Assembly: GCA_028868695.1 (NCBI GenBank)
Contig: JAGWTZ010000004.1
Location: forward strand, 1 to 64,000
Origin: Alphaproteobacteria bacterium
GTDB lineage: Bacteria; Pseudomonadota; Alphaproteobacteria; Rhizobiales; Aestuariivirgaceae
Direction of reading: 5' to 3'
DNA length: 64,000 bases
Positions 35,952-43,723 of this stretch are shown piece by piece. How positions within the stretch are numbered: position 1 is the first letter of the stretch; the number at the start of each line of letters is the position of its first letter. A program made the position numbers and the translations under genes. The notes under the pieces are model-generated. The model saw nothing but the letters and a program-made list of their open reading frames with translations. It was not told where the DNA came from and did not search any database.

Positions 35952-36027
35952 GGGCCTATAGCTCAATGGTTAGAGCTGACGGCTCATAACCGTCTGGTTC
36001 CAGGTTCGAGTCCTGGTGGGCCCACCA
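35952..36027 (+). tRNA. tRNA-Ile2 (CAU anticodon, lysidine-modified type)
   Basis: A 76-base tRNA with encoded CCA. Acceptor GGGCCTA/TGGGCCC, D-arm 'GCTCAATGGTTAGAGC', anticodon arm GACGG-CTCATAA-CCGTC with CAT, T-arm CCAGG-TTCGAGT-CCTGG. A CAU anticodon can mean initiator Met, elongator Met or Ile2; the sequence resembles E. coli ileX (AGCTCAGTGGTTAGAGC, loop CTCATAA), so Ile2 decoding AUA after TilS modification is favoured. Initiator is excluded by the paired acceptor start and absence of three GC pairs on the anticodon stem. Confidence 0.85.
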
Positions 36028-36047
36028 TGCCTCCACGGCGCACTCAT

Positions 36048-36108
36048 GGGGTTCTCTGTTTTGGCAGGGAACCCCCGCATTTCCACGGCAAAAGTGGCCT
36101 CTTTTTTT
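36048..36108 (+). terminator. Transcription end region of the tRNA
   Basis: GGGGTTCTCTG/CAGGGAACCCC hairpin (36048-36075, one G-T wobble, TTTTGG loop), then a weaker CCAC...GTGG hairpin ending in seven Ts (36102-36108). Confidence 0.65.
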
Positions 36109-36268
36109 AGAAATGGGTCTGCACCTCAGCGGTTGTCAGAGTTGGCCCGGCGGCCGATTTCGCGGGCCAGACGCTTTCCGATCCGCAGCGCCATTGAATT
36201 CGAATTCGCAGAGAAATGGTTGTTTTGCTGATGTTTCAGAGATCGGCGAAACCAAGACCCTTGGCTGT

Positions 36269-38008
36269 TCATTCCAGGCCGTGGGCGGGTCGCTCAGACG
36301 GGTGAGTCGCTTGGTCGTGAGCTCGGCCGGCCCTGGGCGGCAACCGCTTTGAGCTTGCGGCGGGTTTTGCAGTCTGCTGGGCAGCCTGTGACTTTCGTGC
36401 TTGGCGCATCAATCTGGCAAGCTGCTTGTAGAGTGGTGTCGGCCGTCCGCTTTTGTCGAGCAGCCCCCGAGGACCTGTGAGCGCAGAAAGCGTGACTGAC
36501 TTGAGGCCAGCCCGCGCGGCGGCTTCAATGACCCCCTTGTTCCAGTCTACCGCGAATGTTGCGAACTGGCGGGGATCATTGGGCGCCAGGCAAACGCGTC
36601 TGCTTTTGGGGTTTGCCGCCAGCGCTGCTCCATAGGGGTTGAAGCGGGCCCCAATGCTGCTGGGTCCCAAGTGATATGGTGTTTTGCCAATGAAGGCCTT
36701 GGCCGAGGCGAAGATGTGAGGCAGGCTTTCGAGAGTTTGCATGACGGCTTCGTCGCTGGCGTCATGCACGATCGGACAGATGGCATGGGTGATGAAATCA
36801 AACACACCCTGCGGCGGCCGCTTCCGGTTCAACTCGGTGAAATAGGTGATCATGCCACCGCCGATGCTGGCGCGCGGAAAATGCTTTCGCGCCGCCGCAG
36901 CCATTTCTTCATAGCTGGGCCCCCAAGGGCGTTTGTCAGTGGGTTGGAACGATTTCAGATCATGGGATTGCGTGACGACAACACGCGCGGGCTCAAGGCC
37001 TGCGCGCTGTGTGCACCCTGCGAACTTGGCCATTTCAAGCTCAGCTGAAACCTTGCCCGGCAAAACGATTTCCAGGCAGACGGGAATGGATGTTTGCTGC
37101 GCCAATGCGCCATAGGCCATTGCGGCGGCCTCCATGTCTTCACCGTCATGCAGCGTGAAGGTCAAGTGCTGCGGCGCAAGTGCGCGCAGCTGGTTGAGGC
37201 GTCTCAAGGCCTCAGCAGCTTCCGATGGGCCGATGGCTATTCCAATTTCTGGCAGCTTCATCTTGCTTGCGGTGGAGATCGAATTGCTTCTGGCTGTGTC
37301 CTTGGCCTTGCCTCGCAGATCAAGCGTGATGCGCTGTTCAATAGTCTTGCCCGCGGGGAGAACATAGGGCCAAGGATCAAGCAGGGAGCACACATAGGTC
37401 TTGTAGGAAGCGTCAGACCAATTGCGTTGATCTTCCATCTCGAACTTTGGCCCTTCCATCAGCACCTTGGCTTTCAGCCCCGGAGCGGGTGCGTGTTCCA
37501 ATGCGCGGATATTGAAGAACGGCTGGCCTGGGCTGATCAACCGGGGAAAGCGGGCGCGCTGCACCTTGCCATCAGTGTGGATGATGGACAGCGGCTTTCC
37601 GGCAACGCCGTTGATGGGATGCAGCACCACAAATCCCGTGCGGTTTGTCTTGAAATCCTTGTCCGGCGTGGCGGAAACGTGAAACACGAGCTGTTGTGGC
37701 GTTGCGCGGATGGAAGCCTGCATCGTGAGCTTCGCGCCGGCATTTTCGGCGGTGGCGCGGTAGCTTACGCTGAAGCCATCTTTGCGCTTGGTGATCTTCA
37801 ACCCGCTCACCCGGGCAGGGCATGTGCCCCAGTTCTCATCGCGCACCAGAAATGAAATGCCGCGCAATACTTCGATGCCGTCATGCCGGATATCTGCCAG
37901 CCCTCCGCCTTGAAATGCTGCCGCCAATGGGCCGGCTTTGAGGATGGCCTTCTTTGCCGGGGGTTCGCTTGTGCCGAATTTTGCCCTGTATTCCGTCGTT
38001 TTGACCAT
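36269..38008 (-). CDS. apnL: D-apionate lactonase-like protein
   Basis: A 579-residue cytoplasmic protein. Its segments 'GGGLADIRHDGIEVLRGISFLVRDENWGT', 'RTGFVVLHPINGVAG' and 'MLASAYDT'-free C-terminal 'PWGPSYEEMAAAARKHFPRASIGGGMITYFTELNRKRPP' match my memory of ApnL, which opens D-apionolactone to D-apionate; a C-terminal half resembling a TIM barrel follows an N-terminal beta-rich domain. Start: ATG 38008 with GAGGAG close upstream, or GTG 38026. Divergent from apnO across a 110-base promoter containing the ATCATACCAG motif. Assignment is supported mainly by the neighbouring ApnO, RLP and DUF1537 genes. Confidence 0.72.
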   Translation of the reverse strand: MVKTTEYRAKFGTSEPPAKKAILKAGPLAAAFQGGGLADIRHDGIEVLRGISFLVRDENWGTCPARVSGLKITKRKDGFSVSYRATAENAGAKLTMQASIRATPQQLVFHVSATPDKDFKTNRTGFVVLHPINGVAGKPLSIIHTDGKVQRARFPRLISPGQPFFNIRALEHAPAPGLKAKVLMEGPKFEMEDQRNWSDASYKTYVCSLLDPWPYVLPAGKTIEQRITLDLRGKAKDTARSNSISTASKMKLPEIGIAIGPSEAAEALRRLNQLRALAPQHLTFTLHDGEDMEAAAMAYGALAQQTSIPVCLEIVLPGKVSAELEMAKFAGCTQRAGLEPARVVVTQSHDLKSFQPTDKRPWGPSYEEMAAAARKHFPRASIGGGMITYFTELNRKRPPQGVFDFITHAICPIVHDASDEAVMQTLESLPHIFASAKAFIGKTPYHLGPSSIGARFNPYGAALAANPKSRRVCLAPNDPRQFATFAVDWNKGVIEAAARAGLKSVTLSALTGPRGLLDKSGRPTPLYKQLARLMRQARKSQAAQQTAKPAASSKRLPPRAGRAHDQATHPSERPAHGLE

Positions 38009-38078
38009 TCTCTCCTCGCCGTCCACTAAGCACCAAGCCTAGAATCGCACAACAACTTCATCATATAGTGGTTGACTC

Positions 38079-38090
38079 ATCATACCAGAT
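38079..38090. promoter_or_regulatory. Candidate FadR-type operator, apnL/apnO promoter
   Basis: ATCATACCAGAT; the first 10 bases recur exactly at 40720-40729 in the regulator/RLP promoter. Reverse complement reads CTGGTATGAT, containing the TGGTat core common in FCD-GntR operators. A TTGACT hexamer overlaps just upstream. Confidence 0.55.
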
Positions 38091-38118
38091 ATGAAATGAC
38101 TATTGAAGTGGAGGAACC

Positions 38119-38946
38119 ATGACGAAAATTGCACTGTTTGGCGCCGGCGGAAAAATGGGCATGCGCCTTGGCGCCAATCTCAAGAATTCGCGCTTTACGG
38201 TGGCGCCCGTTGAAGTCAGTGACGCAGGCAAGGCGCGCCTGCGCGATGAATTGGGCTGGCAGGCTGCGCCAGTGGAGCACGCACTTCAAGGTGCAGACAT
38301 TGTGGTTCTCGCTGTTCCCGACACGGCCATCGGCAAGGTTGCACATTCCATCATTGATCAATTGAAGCCGGGCACCATGGTGGTCGTTCTTGACGCTGCC
38401 GCCCCCTATGCCGGCCACCTCCCGGTGCGCAAGGACATCACCTATTTCGTCACCCACCCCTGCCACCCGCCGATCTTCAATGACGAGACAGACATGAAAG
38501 CCAAGCTCGACCGTTTTGGCGGGGTTGCCGCCAAGCAAGCGATTGTCTGCTGTCTCATGCAAGGGCCTGAAAGCGATTATGCCAAGGGTGAGGAGGTGGC
38601 CAGGACCATTTGGGCACCAGTCATGCGCTCGCACCGCCTGACGGTGGAGCAGCTCGCCCTGCTGGAACCGGGTCTGGCGGAGACTGTCGCGGCGTCTTTG
38701 CTCGATGTGATGCGCGAGGCCATGGATGAAGTGGTGCGCCGCGGCGTGCCGCAAGAGGCTGCGCGTGACTTTCTGCTCGGCCACTTGAATATCCTGGGCG
38801 CGGTTATCTTCAAGGAGCAACCCGGCGTGTTCTCGGATGCTTGCAACAAGGCAATCCAATTCGGCAAGCCAGTTCTGATGCGCGATGATTGGAAGCGGGT
38901 GTTCGAGCCCGATGAAATTGCCGCCTCCATCCGCCGGATCACTTGA
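38119..38946 (+). CDS. apnO: D-apionate oxidoisomerase
   Basis: A 275-residue NAD-dependent enzyme of the 6-phosphogluconate-dehydrogenase-like superfamily. Rossmann start 'ALFGAGGKMGMRLGANL', 'ADIVVLAVPDTAIGKVAHSI', then 'YFVTHPCHPPIFNDETD', a signature segment of the ApnO group, and an all-helical C-terminal domain. ApnO oxidises D-apionate with migration of a hydroxymethyl group to give 3-oxo-isoapionate. GGAGG precedes the start, and the stop codon shares one base with the next gene's ATG (TGATG). Confidence 0.78.
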   Translation: MTKIALFGAGGKMGMRLGANLKNSRFTVAPVEVSDAGKARLRDELGWQAAPVEHALQGADIVVLAVPDTAIGKVAHSIIDQLKPGTMVVVLDAAAPYAGHLPVRKDITYFVTHPCHPPIFNDETDMKAKLDRFGGVAAKQAIVCCLMQGPESDYAKGEEVARTIWAPVMRSHRLTVEQLALLEPGLAETVAASLLDVMREAMDEVVRRGVPQEAARDFLLGHLNILGAVIFKEQPGVFSDACNKAIQFGKPVLMRDDWKRVFEPDEIAASIRRIT

Positions 38947-39974
38947 TGTTGCGCGGCGCCCTGATCGGCTGTGGCTTTTTCGCAATCAACCATTTGCATG
39001 GCTGGCGCGATGCCAAGGGGGCTGAAATTGTTGCGATTTGTGACCGCTCGGCAGACCGCCTCAAGATCGCTGGCGACCAGTTCGGCATAACGGCCCGCTA
39101 CCAGGACGCGGCGGAAATGCTGGCGCGTGAAAAGCTCGACTTCGTCGACATCGCGACAACGGCCCCCATGCACCGCGCCTTGGCTGAAATGGCGGCCGCC
39201 CGGGGATTGGCGGTGATTTGCCAGAAGCCTTTTGCGCCCACGCTGGAAGACGCGAAGGCCATTGTGTCTGCATGCGAGAAGGCGGGCGTGCCGCTGATGG
39301 TGCATGAAAACTTCCGCTGGCAATCTCCCATGCAAAGGGTGAAGCAGGTCGTATCCTCGGGCGAGATCGGCGATGTCTTCTGGGGCCGTGTGTCATTCCG
39401 CTCCGCTTATGACGTTTTTTCCGGCCAGCCCTATTTGGCGGAAGGCGATCGCTTCATTGTGGAGGACTTGGGTATTCACGCGCTGGACGTGGCGCGCTTC
39501 CTGCTGGGTGATGCGCTCAACGTCAGTGCGCGCATCAAGCGCGTCAATCCGAAAATCAAAGGCGAGGACGTTGCCACGATGCTGCTGGACCACGGAGGCG
39601 GCGTTGCCTCTGTGGTGGATTGCTCCTATGCGACAAGGCTTGAAACCGAAGCCTTTCCCGAAACCCTGATTGAGTTGGATGGAACAAAAGGATCGCTGCG
39701 CTTGGCGCAGGGCTATCGGCTTTCGGTCACATCGCCAAGCGGCACCCGGCATGAAGACGTGTCACCGCCGCTGTTGGCCTGGGCTTCAAAGCCCTGGCAC
39801 AACATACAGGAAAGCGTGGCGCTCATTGAACAGCATTGGGTCGATTGCCTGAAGTCGGGCAAGGAGCCAGAAACTTCAGGGCGCGACAATCTCAAGACTT
39901 TCGCTTTGGTGGAGGCCGTCTATCAGTCAGCGAAGACGGGTCAAACCATTCCGCTCAGCGCTTTGCTCGGCTAG
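38946..39974 (+). CDS. apsD: Gfo/Idh/MocA oxidoreductase, probable D-apiose dehydrogenase
   Basis: A 342-residue NAD-dependent sugar dehydrogenase: 'GALIGCGFFAINHLHGW' Rossmann motif, 'FVDIATTAPMHRALAEMAAARGLAVICQKP' with the catalytic-region Lys, and 'FIVEDLGIHALDVARFLLG' of the C-terminal domain. In D-apiose clusters this family member (ApsD) oxidises D-apiose to the lactone hydrolysed by ApnL, so position directly after apnO and opposite apnL supports the name. Other Gfo/Idh enzymes cannot be excluded by sequence alone. Its last 20 bases overlap the convergent regulator gene. Confidence 0.68.
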   Translation: MLRGALIGCGFFAINHLHGWRDAKGAEIVAICDRSADRLKIAGDQFGITARYQDAAEMLAREKLDFVDIATTAPMHRALAEMAAARGLAVICQKPFAPTLEDAKAIVSACEKAGVPLMVHENFRWQSPMQRVKQVVSSGEIGDVFWGRVSFRSAYDVFSGQPYLAEGDRFIVEDLGIHALDVARFLLGDALNVSARIKRVNPKIKGEDVATMLLDHGGGVASVVDCSYATRLETEAFPETLIELDGTKGSLRLAQGYRLSVTSPSGTRHEDVSPPLLAWASKPWHNIQESVALIEQHWVDCLKSGKEPETSGRDNLKTFALVEAVYQSAKTGQTIPLSALLG

Positions 39975-40689
39975 GCTTTTGCGGCGTCTTGGAGACATAA
40001 AGGCTGCGCGACCGCTCGAGGTGTTTGACCATGGCTGCTTCCGCAGCGTCCGGATCATTTGCGGCGAGATGCGATATGATCTCTTCATGCTCGGCCAAGG
40101 TGAATTTCTCCTTGCCCGTCCAGATCAGCATTTGACTATGATAGGTTTTCAGCCAGTTCAACATGGCCTCGCTGACGGCGGTGAAAATCGGGTTTTGGGA
40201 AATGGCCGCGATTTGCGTGTGAAAATGCATGTCGGCAGCCATGAATTTTTCGGCATCACCAAGGAAGCGGCGCTGTTCTTCAAGCGTGGCGCGCAAACCC
40301 TCCAGGTCTTTGTCCGTCGACTTTTGCGCGGCCTCGCGCACCATGCCGCGCTCAAAGAAGATGCGTGCCGATTTCAGGTGCTCGAGAGATTCACCCGAAA
40401 GCGCAAGCATGATGCGTGCCGATTGGTCCATCTGCCGCATCAAGGATTGAGGCGTGAGCTCCAGCACACGGGCGCGCTCCCCGTGATTGATTTGAACAAG
40501 GCCCATGCCTTCAAGCTGCTGCATGGCTTCGCGGATGGCCGGGCGGCCCACCTCAAAGCGCGCCATCAGTTCCCTCTCGGAAGGCATCAGGCTGCCGGGC
40601 ACACGCTCGCCGGAAACGATCAGGCGCTTCAGCCGCTCGAACACCTCATCAGAAAGCTTGCGCTTGGATATCCTCTCAGAATTGCTCAT
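39955..40689 (-). CDS. FadR/GntR family transcriptional regulator (FCD domain)
   Basis: A 244-residue regulator. The N-terminal winged helix ('RKLSDEVFERLKRLIVSGERVPGSLMPSERELMARFEVGRPAIREAMQQLEGMGLV'-type region, residues about 12-70) is followed by an all-helical FCD domain with candidate metal/ligand residues ('DMHFHTQIAAIS', 'EHEEIISHLAANDPDAAEAAM'). ATG 40689 is chosen over the track start 27 codons upstream, which would run through the RLP promoter. It probably represses both divergent apiose promoters, each containing ATCATACCAG, and responds to a pathway sugar acid. Confidence 0.9.
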   Translation of the reverse strand: MSNSERISKRKLSDEVFERLKRLIVSGERVPGSLMPSERELMARFEVGRPAIREAMQQLEGMGLVQINHGERARVLELTPQSLMRQMDQSARIMLALSGESLEHLKSARIFFERGMVREAAQKSTDKDLEGLRATLEEQRRFLGDAEKFMAADMHFHTQIAAISQNPIFTAVSEAMLNWLKTYHSQMLIWTGKEKFTLAEHEEIISHLAANDPDAAEAAMVKHLERSRSLYVSKTPQKPSRAKR

Positions 40690-40719
40690 ATGAATTAGCT
40701 GCTCCGCCGTTGTCGCGTT

Positions 40720-40730
40720 ATCATACCAGT
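40720..40730. promoter_or_regulatory. Candidate FadR-type operator, regulator/RLP promoter
   Basis: ATCATACCAGT in the 49-base gap between the regulator and RLP starts; identical over 10 bases to the site at 38079. It ends only nine bases before the RLP ATG, so binding would block initiation there and autoregulate the regulator. Confidence 0.55.
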
Positions 40731-40738
40731 TCCAGAAA

Positions 40739-42007
40739 ATGACAAAAGCCCAGAACTTCATCACCCTCACCTATTTGATCGAGACGGCAGGCAGCCCCGA
40801 AAGATTGGCAGCCAAGATCGCATCTGACCAATCGACCGGAACCTTCGTGCCCCTGCCGGGTGAAACGGAAGAGTTGAAAAACCGGGTGGCGGCGCGGGTT
40901 GTGGGCTTGAGGGCGTTGCCACCAGTGGCAAAGCCCTCTTTTCCAACGCATGAGGCGGGCCCCTTCAACCGCGCGGAAGCAGACATTGCTTTCCCGTTCG
41001 ACGCCATCGGAACTGATCTTTCAGCCTTGATGACCATTGTCATCGGTGGCGTGTATTCGATCAAGGGCTTCACTGGCATTCGCGTGGTGGACATGAAGCT
41101 GCCGCCGGAATTCGGCACGGCCTGGCCCGGCCCGCAGTTCGGCGTGGCAGGCTCGCGCCGCCTGACAGGCGTGCAGGGCCGCCCGGTCATCGGCACGATC
41201 ATCAAGCCGGCGCTGGGCCTGCGCCCTCACGAAACCGCGGCGCTGGTGAGCGATGTGATCGACGCTGATGTGGACTTTGTCAAAGACGACGAAAAGCTGA
41301 TGTCGCCGTCCTATTCGCCTCTCGAAGAGCGCGTGAAGGCGATCATGCCGATGATCCTCGAGCGCGAACAGAAGACCGGAAAGAAGGTGATGTATGCCTG
41401 GGGCATCTCCGCCACGGATCCCGATGAGATGATGCGCCATCATGATCTGGTGCTGAATGCGGGCGGCAACTGCGCGGTGATCAATATCAATTCCATTGGC
41501 TTTGGCGCCATGGCCTTCCTGCGCAAGCGCTCTGGCCTTGTTCTGCACGCCCACCGCAATGGCTGGGATATTCTCACCCGTCACCCCGGGCTTGGCATGG
41601 ACTTCAGGGTCTGGCAGCAGTTCTGGCGCCTGCTCGGCGTGGATCAATTCCAAATCAATGGCATCCGCGTGAAATATTGGGAGCCCGATGAAAGCTTTGT
41701 TGCCAGCTTCAAGGCCATCAGCACGCCACTGTTTTCACCGCAAGACTGCCCGTTGCCGGTGGCGGGTTCTGGGCAATGGGGCGGGCAGGCAGCGGAGACC
41801 TACGCGCGCACCGGCAAAACTGTTGACCTTATGTATCTCTGCGGAGGCGGCATCGTCTCGCATCCTGGCGGCGCAGGGGCCGGGGTGAAAGCAGTCAGGC
41901 AGGCTTGGGAAGCCGCAGTGCAGGGGATACCGATTGAAGCCTATGCGCGCGAGCACCCGGAACTGGCGCAATCCATCGCAAAGTTTGCAGATGGGAAAGA
42001 CGCGTGA
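40739..42007 (+). CDS. oiaX: RuBisCO-like protein, probable 3-oxo-isoapionate-4-phosphate decarboxylase
   Basis: A 422-residue form-IV RuBisCO-like protein. RuBisCO active-site equivalents are retained: K156 in 'GTIIKPALGL', the carbamylated Lys and metal ligands K182, D184, E185 in 'DFVKDDE', a His pair in 'VLHAHRNGW', and a Lys in the loop-6 region 'INGIRVKYWEP'. In apionate clusters such RLPs decarboxylate 3-oxo-isoapionate 4-phosphate to L-erythrulose 1-phosphate (OiaX) or act as a transcarboxylase/hydrolase; the adjoining LerI-like remnant favours OiaX. No Shine-Dalgarno sequence is visible before the ATG. Methionine-salvage RLPs are unlikely given the neighbours. Confidence 0.78.
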   Translation: MTKAQNFITLTYLIETAGSPERLAAKIASDQSTGTFVPLPGETEELKNRVAARVVGLRALPPVAKPSFPTHEAGPFNRAEADIAFPFDAIGTDLSALMTIVIGGVYSIKGFTGIRVVDMKLPPEFGTAWPGPQFGVAGSRRLTGVQGRPVIGTIIKPALGLRPHETAALVSDVIDADVDFVKDDEKLMSPSYSPLEERVKAIMPMILEREQKTGKKVMYAWGISATDPDEMMRHHDLVLNAGGNCAVININSIGFGAMAFLRKRSGLVLHAHRNGWDILTRHPGLGMDFRVWQQFWRLLGVDQFQINGIRVKYWEPDESFVASFKAISTPLFSPQDCPLPVAGSGQWGGQAAETYARTGKTVDLMYLCGGGIVSHPGGAGAGVKAVRQAWEAAVQGIPIEAYAREHPELAQSIAKFADGKDA

Positions 42008-43227
42008 GCCGGTTGCTTTCATACTATGGCGATGATTTCACGGGTTCCACCGATGTGATGGAGGCCTTGGCCAGCCATGGCGTGAACACGGTGCTGTTCA
42101 CGCGCATTCCATCAGCGGAGGAATTTGCGCCCTTTGCAGAATGTGAAGCCATTGGCCTGGCGGGAACCAGCCGCAGCCAGACGCCGGAATGGATGGATGC
42201 CAATCTGCCCGCTGCCTTCACTTGGCTGAAAGGACTTGATGCGCGCTATTGCCACTATAAGATTTGCTCAACTTTTGATTCCAGCCCCAAGGTTGGCAGC
42301 ATCGGCCGCGCTGCCGAAATTGGCCTGCGGATTTTCGGGCAGGGCCGGGCCGCGCTGGTGGTTGGTGCGCCGCAGATCAAGCGTTACACATTTGCGGGCC
42401 ATCTCTTTGCGGCATACCAAGGCAAGGTTTACCGGATTGACCGTCACCCGGTGATGAGCGTGCACCCCGTGACGCCAATGGATGAAAGCGATGTGCTCCG
42501 CCACCTCGCGCGGCAAACGGATGCGGCGGTTGATCTTTTTGATGTGCATGATGCAACCAGCCAACTTGCGGCGGGTCAAGCGCTCTTGGATCTGCCGAAA
42601 CTCGGGCTGCCCTTTGTGCTGGGTTCGTCAGGTATTGAATATGCCTTGATGGCGGCCATGAAAAAGCGGCGTGATGCCAAATTTGCGCCAGTGCCTGCGC
42701 TTGACCGCATGCTGGTGATCTCCGGCAGCGTGTCGCCAACGACTGCCAGGCAGATCAAATTTGCAGGTGAACGAGGCTTTGCGCCGCTGGCGGCAGATGC
42801 GTTGGACCTGGCGCAAGGCAAGCACGAGGAAATTCTCGCACAAGCGCAATCGCTTCTCGCGGCCGGAAAATCGCCGCTGATCTACTCCGCCTCCGGGCCG
42901 GCAACCGATCAGGGCAAAGCCCTTCAATCCATTCCATCGGCGCGCGAAACGCTCTCCAAGACACTCGGGCAGCTGGCGCGGATGCTGGTTGCGCAATTCC
43001 GCCTGAAGCGGCTGGTCATTGCCGGGGGTGACACATCAAGTCATGCGCTTGGGCAGCTTGATATTCACGCACTGACGGCACGTTTTCCCCTGGTTGAAAC
43101 TCCGGGCTCCCCGCTTTGCACGGCGCATTCCTCGAATGCGGGCCTCAATGGCTTGGAAGTGGCGATGAAAGGCGGCCAAGTGGGGGGTGATGACTACTTC
43201 GTGAAATTGAAAGACGGTATGGCGTGA
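42004..43227 (+). CDS. oiaK: DUF1537 sugar-acid kinase, probable 3-oxo-isoapionate kinase
   Basis: A 407-residue four-carbon acid-sugar kinase family protein. The N-terminal substrate domain begins 'LLSYYGDDFTGSTDVMEALA' with the YGDDxTG signature; the C-terminal nucleotide-binding domain has 'LVIAGGDTSSHALGQL' (GGDTS). The family phosphorylates D-erythronate, D-threonate, L-threonate, or, in apionate clusters, 3-oxo-isoapionate at O4, supplying the RLP substrate. GTG start overlaps the RLP stop (GTGA), showing tight coupling. Name rests on gene order. Confidence 0.82.
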   Translation: MSRLLSYYGDDFTGSTDVMEALASHGVNTVLFTRIPSAEEFAPFAECEAIGLAGTSRSQTPEWMDANLPAAFTWLKGLDARYCHYKICSTFDSSPKVGSIGRAAEIGLRIFGQGRAALVVGAPQIKRYTFAGHLFAAYQGKVYRIDRHPVMSVHPVTPMDESDVLRHLARQTDAAVDLFDVHDATSQLAAGQALLDLPKLGLPFVLGSSGIEYALMAAMKKRRDAKFAPVPALDRMLVISGSVSPTTARQIKFAGERGFAPLAADALDLAQGKHEEILAQAQSLLAAGKSPLIYSASGPATDQGKALQSIPSARETLSKTLGQLARMLVAQFRLKRLVIAGGDTSSHALGQLDIHALTARFPLVETPGSPLCTAHSSNAGLNGLEVAMKGGQVGGDDYFVKLKDGMA

Positions 43228-43439
43228 GCAAAAAACCCTGGATCGGAACAAGCTGGAAAATGAACAAGCTGCGGGCAGATGCGCAAGGCTTTGCGCGTGC
43301 CCTGGCGGCCTCGGCGGTCGCGCAGGGGCAGGGGTTCCAGCCCTTCGTCATCCCGCCCTTTCCCTATATTGCCGAAGTCGCGCAAATCCTCGGCGGCACC
43401 AAGGTGAAGGTGGGCGCGCCTGACGGGCAATGCACGTGA
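43224..43439 (+). pseudogene. lerI: Truncated triosephosphate-isomerase-like gene (L-erythrulose-1-phosphate isomerase remnant)
   Basis: The N-terminal 71 residues of a TIM-family enzyme: 'KPWIGTSWKMNKL' (catalytic Lys and Asn), 'FQPFVIPPFPYIAEV' and 'GGTKVKVGA' line up with residues 1-75 of a 250-residue barrel. Homology stops at the point where 'QDMH...' would follow and the frame ends within five residues, so the catalytic His and Glu are missing. In OiaX pathways LerI (a TpiA homologue) converts L-erythrulose 1-phosphate. The start still overlaps the kinase stop (GTGA). The fragment cannot be an active isomerase. Confidence 0.8.
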
Positions 43440-43700
43440 TGGATTATTCGCGATACTTGACGCTGCTCTATACGAACGCACGACTCCCAAATTGCCAATG
43501 GCGATATGAATCTCAGCGACATCGAAAGCCGTCACCTCGAGCGCTTCGGTGTCATCAATGGCGATATCCTTGAGAATGTTGGCAACCGCCCCTTCATCCT
43601 AGTCCGGCCGCTCGGTGATCTTGGCCAGAAACAGGTTGACGGCCTTGATCTCAGCCGGAGCGAGGTTCTCGAACTTCACCACAGCCACTTCGGTGCCAGC
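43440..43700 (-). pseudogene. Degenerate minus-strand coding remnant, unknown family
   Basis: Reading leftward, a protein-like frame runs 'GTEVAVVKFENLAPAEIKA...', meets an in-frame TAG at 43601-43599, and continues as 'DEGAVANILKDIAIDDTEAL...' into the antisense of the isomerase remnant. There is no start codon or ribosome site in front and a further stop just upstream, so it is a fragment rather than a gene. I do not recognise it. It marks the junction that truncated the isomerase gene. Confidence 0.45.
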
Positions 43701-43723
43701 CTACTCACGCCCTGCCGCCGCCC

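Noticed and set aside
35952-36027. Initiator or elongator tRNA-Met reading of the CAT anticodon
   Set aside because: The body is closer to ileX-type tRNA-Ile2, and the initiator hallmarks (unpaired first base pair, three GC pairs in the anticodon stem) are absent; elongator Met is less likely but not formally excluded.
36016-36352. Short plus-strand ORFs after the tRNA
   Set aside because: They start inside the tRNA or terminator region, lack ribosome sites and give no recognisable protein.
43194-43535. 113-residue minus-strand ORF spanning the isomerase remnant
   Set aside because: Most of it is the antisense of the truncated isomerase; only the part beyond 43440 looks coding, and it is described as a degenerate remnant.
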